NCBI GenBank assembly: GCA_000158155.1
Contig: DS999405.1
Span: forward strand, 133,811 to 197,810
From: a gamma proteobacterium NOR5-3
GTDB taxonomy: Bacteria; Pseudomonadota; Gammaproteobacteria; Pseudomonadales; Halieaceae
DNA: 64,000 nucleotides
Direction: 5' to 3'
In this document: positions 46,798 to 54,572 of the stretch, piece by piece
How the letters are laid out: each line of letters begins with the position of its first letter
Position numbering within the stretch: position 1 is the first letter of the stretch
Position numbers and translations under genes: made by a program
Notes under the pieces: generated by a model
Seen by the model: the letters and a program-made list of their open reading frames with translations, nothing else
The model's database searches: none
What the model was told of the DNA's origin: nothing

Positions 46798-48498
46798 ATG
46801 CGCTTGCTCGATTCCCGGCGCCTCACGGGCGCGAATTTCTTACTTGAAGGTCCTGGCGCGGTGCTGGATGTTTCGGTGGCCGACGCTGACCGGGAGCTCC
46901 TGGTTGCTGCGTGGAAGCGCCATGCACTGCGATTGCTTGCCGACATGGACTGGGAGGGTCAGCAGCTGGTGGCGCGACCTTTTTCAGGTGGCGTGAGCCT
47001 CGCGTTGACCGCGCCCCGTGACGGCCTTTACACCGCAACAGAGCTCAACGAAACCGCGTACGAGGCGGCGCGGGATTTCATCGAGGGAGGACAACGGCAT
47101 CTCCTGGTGCGCGCAGCCCGCGCTCTGCGGGGGGAGTACCGCGACGAAGAAAGGCCCAGGCTTCAGCGCCTGCTCGCCGCGGCAAAAGAACAGGCTACCC
47201 CCGTGCTTGTGGACGAAGAGTTTCTGACCCTGGGGACCGGGCGTCACAGTCAGACCTGGGATTTGTTCGAGCTGCCGCACCCTGATGACGTGTCCTGGCG
47301 ACGTCTAAAAGCCGTGCCTACGGCGCTCATCACGGGAACCAATGGCAAAACCACCACCGTGCGCCTGCTCGCTTCCATCGCGCGAGCCGCGGGTCGCGTT
47401 GCGGGTGTCAGCTCCACCGACTGGCTGGCTATGGGCGATGAGTTATTGCATCGCGATGACTATGCCGGTCCCGGCGGTGCGCGCATTGTTCTGAGAGACC
47501 AACGCTGCGAGTTGGCGTTGCTGGAGACGGCCCGCGGGGGAATGCTGCGGCGGGGGCTTGCGGTGGAGCGAGCCGATGTCGCTGTGATTACCAATATTGC
47601 AGCAGACCATCTGGGTGACTTTGGGGTAGAGACCGTGGAAGACCTTGCCGATGTGAAATGGTCGGTAAGCGCAGCGCTGGATAAAAAATCGTGCCTGGTT
47701 CTGAATGCCGAGGATCCCCTATTGATGCGCCGGGCGCCCGGTTCGCCGGCTCCGCTGTGTCTGTTTTCCCTGTCGCCGACGGCGCCGGCGTTTAAGGCAC
47801 ATCTGGCGCGGGGAGGCCGGGGGTTTACCGTGCGGCGGGGGCGGCTTGAGCGCATTCATGCGGGTAAGGTGGAGGGTTTTCTGTCGGTTAAAAAAATGCC
47901 ACTGAGCTACGACGGTGTGGCCAGGCATAACATCGCCAATGCGCTGGCCGCCGCTGCGGTCGCTGATGCTTTAGGCATTGAGCTATCGGTGATCGCCAAG
48001 GGTCTGTGTGCGCTGGGCAATGAAGATAATCCCGGGCGAGCGAATCTGTACACCGTCGGTGGTGCAACCTTTCTTGTGGACTTTGCGCATAATCCCGCGG
48101 GGCTTGAAGCGCTTATGCCGATGATCGAAGGCTTGCCTGCAAAGCGCAGAGCTTTGATTACCGGGCAGGCAGGTGATCGGGGTGATGAGGACATTCGCGC
48201 CTTCGCCGATGCTTCTTCGTCGATACACTTTGATCGCATCTGGCTCAAACGTATGGATGGCCATGCCCGGGGACGGGCTGAGGGCGAGGTTGCGGCTTTA
48301 ATGCGCGATGCCTTTATAGCCCAGGGCCATGCGGCCAAAAGTATCAGCTTGAGCAAGACGGAGCTTGACGCAACACGAGCAGCTTTACGCTGGGTAAAAC
48401 CCGGGGATCTTGTGGTGTTACTGTCCCATGAAAAACGCGACAAGACCCGGGAGTTTCTGGAAGCCCGGGTTGCCAAAGGAGTGACAGGATGTATCTGA
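46798..48498 (+). CDS. CphA-like Mur ligase family protein lacking the ATP-grasp domain
   Basis: ATP-dependent ligase-like protein, 566 aa from ATG 46798, 7 bp after cphA. The N-terminus MRLLDSRRLTGANFLLEGPG is reminiscent of the CphA N-domain, and TLGTGRHSQTWDL near 155 resembles the QLGHGRYQQRLQA segment that closes this domain in CphA. The Mur-type domain follows at once: GTNGKTTTVRLLAS near 180, LLETARGGMLRRGL, ITNIAADHLGDFG and FAHNPAGLEALM. In the CphA of this locus the same P-loop lies near residue 494, so about 310 residues, the size of the ATP-grasp domain, are absent. It might ligate one amino acid (for example arginine) to an acceptor, or assist CphA. Function is not established. 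Confidence 0.85.
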   Translation: MRLLDSRRLTGANFLLEGPGAVLDVSVADADRELLVAAWKRHALRLLADMDWEGQQLVARPFSGGVSLALTAPRDGLYTATELNETAYEAARDFIEGGQRHLLVRAARALRGEYRDEERPRLQRLLAAAKEQATPVLVDEEFLTLGTGRHSQTWDLFELPHPDDVSWRRLKAVPTALITGTNGKTTTVRLLASIARAAGRVAGVSSTDWLAMGDELLHRDDYAGPGGARIVLRDQRCELALLETARGGMLRRGLAVERADVAVITNIAADHLGDFGVETVEDLADVKWSVSAALDKKSCLVLNAEDPLLMRRAPGSPAPLCLFSLSPTAPAFKAHLARGGRGFTVRRGRLERIHAGKVEGFLSVKKMPLSYDGVARHNIANALAAAAVADALGIELSVIAKGLCALGNEDNPGRANLYTVGGATFLVDFAHNPAGLEALMPMIEGLPAKRRALITGQAGDRGDEDIRAFADASSSIHFDRIWLKRMDGHARGRAEGEVAALMRDAFIAQGHAAKSISLSKTELDATRAALRWVKPGDLVVLLSHEKRDKTREFLEARVAKGVTGCI

Positions 48499-49628
48499 TC
48501 AGTGGCGCGCAATGCTTCGATCCATCGCCGCGGGGACTGCTTGATGTACTGGTTGCCGGTGGCCAGGTTATTGCTATGGCTGAGCCCGGAACCCTGAGCG
48601 TTGACGCAGAGCGCGTTGACGCCACAGGAATGCTGTTACTGCCCGGTTTGGTGGATGCACTGACCCACCCTTGCGGCGGTGGCGGTGAAGGGGGCTTTGG
48701 CAATCGCACGGCAGAGATGGATGTGCAGACCTTTGTGCGCGCCGGCATCACCGCACCCGTGGGCGCCTTGGGAACAGACTCCATCGGTCGTTCTCTGGAC
48801 GTGTTGTACGGCAATGTTATGGGCATGCGAACCCAGGGACTCAATGCCTTTATGCTCAGCGGTGCTTATCGTGTGCCGGCGCCAAGCCTTACCGGCGATA
48901 TCGCCCGGGACATTTATCTTGTGGCGCCTGTTGTAGGCGTGGGCGAGGTGGCGATTGCGGATCACCGGGGAACGCAACCTACGGCGCAGGAACTGCGTCG
49001 TCTCGCTGCAGAAACGCAGCTTGGGGGTATTCTAGGCGGTGAAGGAGGCACGGTACTTGTCCATGTGGGGGCAGGCGATTCTCGGCTAGCATTGTTGCGT
49101 GAGGCGATCGACGGCAGTGACCTCTCACCCTCGGTGTTGTATCCCACACACGTGAATCGTTCCACTGCATTGCTGGATGAGGCCGCGGACTGGGCCCTGC
49201 GCGGAGGTTTTGTTGATATTACGGTATCGACCACGAAGGAGCTTATCGCTGCAGGCGACATTACTGCTGAGCAGGCCTTGCGTCGCTTACTGGAGGCCGG
49301 TGCTCCGCCAGAAAAAATTACCATGTCGTCGGACGCAGGTGGGTCTCTGCCGGTCTACGTCGATGGAGAGCTCGTGGGCCTTACTGCGGCGTCCCCGTCT
49401 TCACTCCCCGATTTGCTTATGACGGTATTGGCTGAGCATCCGGATCTTTTCCCCCTGGCGCTGGCCGCGATGACCCGTAACCCCGCATCGGCGTTGCGAC
49501 TCAACGCGGCCGGAGAGATTCGTGAAGGAGGTCGAGCGGATTTGCTGCTTCTGGACCCGGCAACCGGCGTCGATTCCCTGATGTGCGGTGGTGATTGGTT
49601 GTTGCGCGGTGGCGAGTGTTTGATTTGA
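48489..49628 (+). CDS. IadA-like isoaspartyl dipeptidase with altered metal ligands
   Basis: Amidohydrolase-fold protein, 379 aa, related to isoaspartyl dipeptidase, which splits beta-Asp-X dipeptides. In a cyanophycin locus the natural substrate would be beta-Asp-Arg. Aligned by eye to E. coli IadA, the pocket residues are kept: E67 (GGGGEGG), Y127, R160, R224 and S286. Metal-site residues H60, H192, H221 and D282 are kept too. Two metal ligands differ: the first His of HxH is L58 (sequence LTH), and the carboxylated Lys position is E153 (VGEVAIADHR). The site may hold one metal or use Glu as bridge. The ATG overlaps the preceding gene by 10 bp, and GGAG precedes it, so the pair is coupled. 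Confidence 0.87.
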   Translation: MYLISGAQCFDPSPRGLLDVLVAGGQVIAMAEPGTLSVDAERVDATGMLLLPGLVDALTHPCGGGGEGGFGNRTAEMDVQTFVRAGITAPVGALGTDSIGRSLDVLYGNVMGMRTQGLNAFMLSGAYRVPAPSLTGDIARDIYLVAPVVGVGEVAIADHRGTQPTAQELRRLAAETQLGGILGGEGGTVLVHVGAGDSRLALLREAIDGSDLSPSVLYPTHVNRSTALLDEAADWALRGGFVDITVSTTKELIAAGDITAEQALRRLLEAGAPPEKITMSSDAGGSLPVYVDGELVGLTAASPSSLPDLLMTVLAEHPDLFPLALAAMTRNPASALRLNAAGEIREGGRADLLLLDPATGVDSLMCGGDWLLRGGECLI

Positions 49629-49794
49629 GTCATACCGACGAATTGGTACTTTGCCTCACTCACTGATTTTTAGTGGATTTTCGGCTATTATCGGTTGATC
49701 GCACCGGCTGACAGTGCGTCAACATCGTCAGCAAAAATCGCGGAGCCCTGAGGGCTTTACGTAAACAAGCAACTGCGCTGACGGATAGCTGACC

Positions 49795-51102
49795 ATGAAC
49801 TTTGATACCTTGGGCCTTTTGCCGGATCTGGCGAAAGCGGTTAACGACCGCGGTTATACCGAGCCCACCCCCATTCAAATTAAATCCATACCTCTTGTGC
49901 TCGATGGTCAGGACGTACTCGCGGCGGCGCAGACCGGTACCGGTAAGACCGCCGCCTTTGTTTTACCGATTCTTCAGCGTTTGGCCTTTGTAGGATTGGC
50001 CAAGGCCGGGCAGGTGCGTACCCTGGTACTCACGCCAACCCGGGAGCTGGCAGCCCAGGTTCATGCCTCCGTAGAAGCCTATGGCCAGTATCTGGATTTA
50101 CGCAGTGCGGTGGTTTTTGGCGGAGTAAAAGCCGAGCCACAGATTGCCGCGTTGGCCCGGGGCGTGGACACCCTGGTAGCTACCCCGGGCCGACTTCTGG
50201 ATCTGGCACAGCAAGGAGCGGTGGATTTCAGCGCTTTGGAAGTGTTGGTTCTCGATGAAGCCGACCGCATGTTGGATATGGGATTCATCCACGACATTCG
50301 AAGAATTGTGGATCAACTGCCCGAAAACAGGCAGACGCTGATGTTCTCGGCAACCTTCTCCAACGAGATACGGGCTCTTGCCGCGCAATATTTAATAGAT
50401 CCGGTAAGCGTCGAAGTCGCAGCGGCGAACAGCACCACAGAGCTGGTCCAACAAATGGCCTATCCTGTGGATCGAGATCGTAAGACGGATTTGCTGATTC
50501 ATTTGCTCAAATATCACCAGTGGAGTCAGGTGTTGATTTTTTGTCGCACCAAGCATGGCGCTAACCGGCTCACCAAAAAGCTGTTGGCCGCTGGATTTAA
50601 GGCTGCGCCTATTCATGGCAACAAAAGCCAGAATGCCAGGCAGCGGGCGCTGGATGAGTTTAAGACCGGAAAGCTACAGCTGTTGGTTGCCACGGACATC
50701 GCGGCCCGGGGTTTGGATATTAATCAGTTGCCCGAGGTGGTGAATTTCGATTTGCCCTGTGTGCCGCAAGACTACGTCCACAGAATTGGGCGCACCGGAC
50801 GGGCCGGCGCGACCGGGCGTTCTCATTCTTTGCTGGCTTCTGAGGACCTGCCACTGCTTCAGGGTATTGAGCGTCTGATTCAAAAAGCCATACCCCGGGT
50901 GCAGGTGTCAGGCTTTGAGCCTAGCGATACGCCGCCATCACCACCCGGTGCGGACACTACAGCCAGGGATAGCTCTGAGTCTTTGTCGGAGAGTCGATCA
51001 ACACGGGATCGATCCCGGCGCCGCCGCGGTGGCTCCGAAACCCCGCGCTCAGGCCACGAAACTCAGGTCCGTCTCCCCAAAAAGGCGAGTTCCGCGGCTT
51101 GA
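49795..51102 (+). CDS. DEAD-box RNA helicase (RhlE-like)
   Basis: ATP-dependent RNA-unwinding enzyme, 435 aa. Motifs in order: Q-motif region GYTEPTPIQIKSIP, AQTGTGKTAAF (I), PTRELA (Ia), TPGR, LDEADRMLDMGF (II), SATF (III), then RGLDI (V) and HRIGRTGRAG (VI). The C-terminal 60 residues are disordered, first Ser/Pro-rich and then basic (RSRRRRGGSE), typical of RhlE-type proteins that bind structured RNA. The ATG at 49795 follows a 166-bp gap holding a TATTAT -10-like box near 49684. Such genes are often cold-induced, but nothing here proves it. Confidence 0.95.
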   Translation: MNFDTLGLLPDLAKAVNDRGYTEPTPIQIKSIPLVLDGQDVLAAAQTGTGKTAAFVLPILQRLAFVGLAKAGQVRTLVLTPTRELAAQVHASVEAYGQYLDLRSAVVFGGVKAEPQIAALARGVDTLVATPGRLLDLAQQGAVDFSALEVLVLDEADRMLDMGFIHDIRRIVDQLPENRQTLMFSATFSNEIRALAAQYLIDPVSVEVAAANSTTELVQQMAYPVDRDRKTDLLIHLLKYHQWSQVLIFCRTKHGANRLTKKLLAAGFKAAPIHGNKSQNARQRALDEFKTGKLQLLVATDIAARGLDINQLPEVVNFDLPCVPQDYVHRIGRTGRAGATGRSHSLLASEDLPLLQGIERLIQKAIPRVQVSGFEPSDTPPSPPGADTTARDSSESLSESRSTRDRSRRRRGGSETPRSGHETQVRLPKKASSAA

Positions 51103-51165
51103 GTTTTCCCTAACTCCTATATGTGTTTTACTCTTTGGTTATTAATTTATTGCTGGAGTAAGCAC

Positions 51166-52272
51166 ATGAAAACACGCGCGGCGGTGGCCCTGGGTGCAGG
51201 TAAGCCTCTGGAAATCATGGAGGTTGATCTGGAGGGTCCTCGGGCCGGGGAAGTACTGGTGGAAATCAAGGCGACGGGGGTCTGTCACACCGATGCTTTT
51301 ACCTTGTCCGGGGATGATCCTGAGGGCGCCTTCCCGGCAATCCTCGGACACGAAGGCGCCGGCGTGGTGGTGGAAACCGGAGCGGGCGTTACTGGCTTGG
51401 TGCCCGGCGATCATGTGATCCCGCTCTATACGCCGGAGTGTCGCGAATGCGATTTCTGTCTGAATCCCAAAACGAACCTGTGCCAGGCCATACGCGAAAC
51501 CCAGGGTCAGGGCGTCATGCCTGATGGCAGCAGCCGTTTTTCCCTAAATGGTAAGCCGCTGCTGCATTACATGGGTTGCTCGACGTTTTCCAACTACACC
51601 GTACTGCCTGAAATAGCCCTGGCAAAAGTTCGCAAAGACGCACCCTTCGAGAAAATCTGTTATGTCGGCTGTGGTGTGACCACAGGGATTGGCGCGGTTG
51701 CGTTCACCATGAACGTGGAGGCGGGAGCCACGGTTGCGGTGTTCGGTTTGGGTGGCATCGGACTCAATGTTGTGCAGGGCGCGCGCATGGTCGGCGCCTC
51801 GCGGATTATCGGTATAGATCTCAATCCTGATCGTGAAGCCCTGGGGCGTCAGTTTGGGATGACCGAGTTTGTGAATCCCAGTGAAGTCGACGATATCGTG
51901 GGCCACCTGGTGGAGATTACCGGGGGCGGGGTGGACTATAGTTTTGAATGTATTGGCAACGTTGACGTCATGCGCCAGGCACTGGAATGCTGCCATAAGG
52001 GCTGGGGGCAGAGTTGTATTGTCGGGGTGGCCGGAGCCGGAAAAGAAATCTCCACGCGACCGTTTCAGCTGGTGACCGGGCGCAGCTGGCGCGGTACCGC
52101 ATTCGGCGGTGCCAGAGGCCGGACCGATGTGCCGCGTATCGTTGATTGGTATATGGATGGACGTATCAATATCGATGACTTGATTACTCATACCATGCCC
52201 CTGGAGGAGATCAATACGGCTTTTGATCTGATGCATGCCGGCGAGAGCATTCGCTCCGTCGTGCTGTACTGA
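51166..52272 (+). CDS. frmA: S-(hydroxymethyl)glutathione dehydrogenase / class III alcohol dehydrogenase
   Basis: Zinc- and NAD-dependent enzyme oxidising the glutathione adduct of formaldehyde to S-formylglutathione. It is 368 aa, the family norm. The start is ATG 51166, with GGAG 9 bp upstream. Catalytic-zinc ligands lie in [12 protein letters not shown] and GHEGAG, and a later cysteine in [11 protein letters not shown]. The structural-zinc cysteines are in [17 protein letters not shown]. The nucleotide-binding motif is [15 protein letters not shown]. Seven bp downstream lies fghA, which performs the next step; the pair forms a formaldehyde detoxification operon. Confidence 0.96.
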   Translation: MKTRAAVALGAGKPLEIMEVDLEGPRAGEVLVEIKATGVCHTDAFTLSGDDPEGAFPAILGHEGAGVVVETGAGVTGLVPGDHVIPLYTPECRECDFCLNPKTNLCQAIRETQGQGVMPDGSSRFSLNGKPLLHYMGCSTFSNYTVLPEIALAKVRKDAPFEKICYVGCGVTTGIGAVAFTMNVEAGATVAVFGLGGIGLNVVQGARMVGASRIIGIDLNPDREALGRQFGMTEFVNPSEVDDIVGHLVEITGGGVDYSFECIGNVDVMRQALECCHKGWGQSCIVGVAGAGKEISTRPFQLVTGRSWRGTAFGGARGRTDVPRIVDWYMDGRINIDDLITHTMPLEEINTAFDLMHAGESIRSVVLY

Positions 52273-52279
52273 GCGCTTT

Positions 52280-53125
52280 ATGCAATTAGTTGCATCAATA
52301 CGGAGCTTTGGTGGCCAGCAGCTGCGCTTTACGCACCGTTCGACGGTGCTCAATTGTCAGATGCACTTTTCTCTGTACTTGCCGCCCCAGGCCGAGCAGG
52401 GTCCGGTGCCTCTGTTGACCTGGCTGTCCGGGCTGACCTGTACCGATGAGAACTTTGTGCAGAAAGCCTGTGCGCAACGTGCGGCAGCTGAGCATGGGGT
52501 GGCGATACTCGCCCCCGATACCAGTCCCCGGGGACAGGGTGTCGCTGACGACCCACAGGGAAGCTGGGATATGGGGCTGGGTGCCGGTTTCTATGTCAAT
52601 GCAACCCAGGCGCCCTGGGCCGAGCATTACCGTATGTACGATTATGTCCTCGAAGAGCTTCCGTCGCTGGTTGCCCGTGTCCACCCCGTGGATCTTTTGC
52701 GCCACAGTATTTTTGGCCACTCCATGGGCGGGCATGGTGCCCTTACCATTGCCTTGAAAAACCCACAGCGGTATCGCAGTGTGTCGGCCTTTGCACCCAT
52801 CTGCGCGCCCCTTGAATGCCCCTGGGGCCATAAAGCGTTTTCAGGGTATCTGGGTGAAGACCGGGAACGCTGGGCGCAGCACGATAGTTGTGCCCTGGTG
52901 CGGGCAGCCACGCATCACCTACCCATGTTGGTGGATCAGGGGGCCGGCGACAACTTTCTCGATGAACAGCTGAAAACGCCGCTTTTGGAGGCAGCCTGCG
53001 CCGAGGCTGGCTACCCTGCCACCATCCGCATGCACGAAGGCTACGATCACAGCTACTTTTTCATAGCCAGCTTTATGGATGAACATGTCGCATTTCATGC
53101 GGGGCATTGTATTGGCACCGATTGA
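52280..53125 (+). CDS. fghA: S-formylglutathione hydrolase
   Basis: Alpha/beta-hydrolase that splits S-formylglutathione to formate and glutathione. It is 281 aa from ATG 52280, 7 bp after the dehydrogenase stop; the frame extends further upstream only by overlapping that gene. Catalytic features: LLTWLSGLTCTDENF in the oxyanion region, the nucleophile in FGHSMGGHGAL, the acid in LVDQGAGDNFLDEQL, and the histidine in EGYDHSYFFIA. These match the esterase D family closely. Co-transcription with the dehydrogenase is very likely. Confidence 0.95.
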   Translation: MQLVASIRSFGGQQLRFTHRSTVLNCQMHFSLYLPPQAEQGPVPLLTWLSGLTCTDENFVQKACAQRAAAEHGVAILAPDTSPRGQGVADDPQGSWDMGLGAGFYVNATQAPWAEHYRMYDYVLEELPSLVARVHPVDLLRHSIFGHSMGGHGALTIALKNPQRYRSVSAFAPICAPLECPWGHKAFSGYLGEDRERWAQHDSCALVRAATHHLPMLVDQGAGDNFLDEQLKTPLLEAACAEAGYPATIRMHEGYDHSYFFIASFMDEHVAFHAGHCIGTD

Positions 53126-53263
53126 CAGGGGCCTTAATGCAGGGGTCTTCGAAGGTGCTTAAAGCGCTGCCGCCGGCCCCCGGCCCATACCGGTGGGCAC
53201 GGCTATCCTGAGCGTGTTCGGACGGTCTTTGAACACTGTCATTTACGGTCTATTTTGCTAAAT

Positions 53264-53287
53264 CCCCGGGTCATTGAGTGACCGGGG
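53264..53287 (+). other. Stem-loop in the thiolase leader
   Basis: CCCCGGGTCA-TTGAG-TGACCGGGG forms a 9-bp stem with one bulged G, 48 bp upstream of the thiolase ATG. It lacks a T tract. It may be a leader structure or the remains of a terminator for the fghA transcript. Confidence 0.35.
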
Positions 53288-53335
53288 TAGCGCCGTCAGT
53301 ATCCTGTTCCCCGGTTTTTATCCAGGAGTTTTACC

Positions 53336-54544
53336 ATGCCTCACTCAGCTTATATTTACGACGCCGTCCGTACCCCTCGCAGCAAGGGTAAGCCCGGCGG
53401 GAGCCTCCACGAGGTCAAGCCTATCGATCTCGGCGCAGGCCTGTTGCGGGCTTTGCAGGCGCGCCACGATCTGGACACCAGCTACGTCGATGACGTGGTG
53501 ATGGGGTGTGTGACGCCCATTGGTGAGCAGGGCTCGGATATCGCAAAAATGCTGGTGCAGAACGCAGACTGGGACGAGTCCGTCGCAGGCGTTCAGTTGG
53601 ATCGTTTCTGTGCATCGGGCCTGGAGGCCGTGAATATCGCGGCGCAGAAAGTGGCCTCGGGCTGGGAAGACCTGGTGGTTGCCGGCGGTATTGAGTCCAT
53701 GTCCCGCGTACCTATGGGCTCTAACGGCGGACCGATGAGTTCTGATCCTGCCTTTGCCGCCAAAACCGGGTTTGTACCCCAGGGCATTGGTGCGGACACC
53801 ATTGCTACCCTGGCGGGCTGGAGCCGGGAAGATGTTGATCGCTACGCGGTGGAATCTCAACGCCGTGCGGCGCATGCCCGGGACAATGGTTACTTTGACC
53901 GCTCTGTTGTACCGGTACGCGATGAGTCCGGTTTGCCGATTCTTGAAAGAGATGACTTTATCAAGCCCGGCACCACGGTGGAGACGCTCGGGGGCCTCAA
54001 TGCCTCCTTTGAGATGATTGGTCAGTTTGGCTTTGACGATGTGATCCTGCGCAAGTATCCGATGCTGGATCATATTGATCACGTACATACACCCGGTAAC
54101 TCATCAGGCATCGTCGATGGCTCCAGCGCGGTGCTCATTGGCAGCGAAAAAGCGGGTAAAGATCTTGGATTGACACCTCGCGCGCGCATTGTCGCTACCG
54201 CAGTACTGGCTACCGATCCGGTGATCATGCTGACGGGCCCTGGCCCTGCCGCGAAGAAGTGCCTGGAAAAAGCGGGCATGAAGAAAGAGGACATCGACCT
54301 TTGGGAAATCAATGAGGCCTTTGCCTCTGTAGCTCTGCGCTACATGCAGGACCTGGGCATTGATCATGAGGTGACTAACGTGAACGGCGGCGCTATCGCC
54401 ATGGGGCACCCGCTGGGGGCGACTGGAGCGATGCTCGTGAGCATTATGCTTGACGAACTGGAGCGCCGGGACCTGCGCCGCGGCATGTTGAGCCTTTGCG
54501 TCGGCGGTGGCATGGGTATCTCCACCATCATTGAGCACGTTTAA
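53336..54544 (+). CDS. Acetyl-CoA acyltransferase (thiolase)
   Basis: Thiolase that splits 3-ketoacyl-CoA, or condenses acetyl-CoA; 402 aa. The nucleophilic cysteine is in [13 protein letters not shown] near residue 90. The C-terminal catalytic motifs are [19 protein letters not shown] and [13 protein letters not shown] precedes the ATG. It heads a run with a FadB-type protein (28 bp on) and an SDR (47 bp further), so a degradative beta-oxidation role is more likely than biosynthesis. Confidence 0.95.
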   Translation: MPHSAYIYDAVRTPRSKGKPGGSLHEVKPIDLGAGLLRALQARHDLDTSYVDDVVMGCVTPIGEQGSDIAKMLVQNADWDESVAGVQLDRFCASGLEAVNIAAQKVASGWEDLVVAGGIESMSRVPMGSNGGPMSSDPAFAAKTGFVPQGIGADTIATLAGWSREDVDRYAVESQRRAAHARDNGYFDRSVVPVRDESGLPILERDDFIKPGTTVETLGGLNASFEMIGQFGFDDVILRKYPMLDHIDHVHTPGNSSGIVDGSSAVLIGSEKAGKDLGLTPRARIVATAVLATDPVIMLTGPGPAAKKCLEKAGMKKEDIDLWEINEAFASVALRYMQDLGIDHEVTNVNGGAIAMGHPLGATGAMLVSIMLDELERRDLRRGMLSLCVGGGMGISTIIEHV

Positions 54545-54572
54545 ACCACCTGTTGCCCTAAGGATTTAATGT

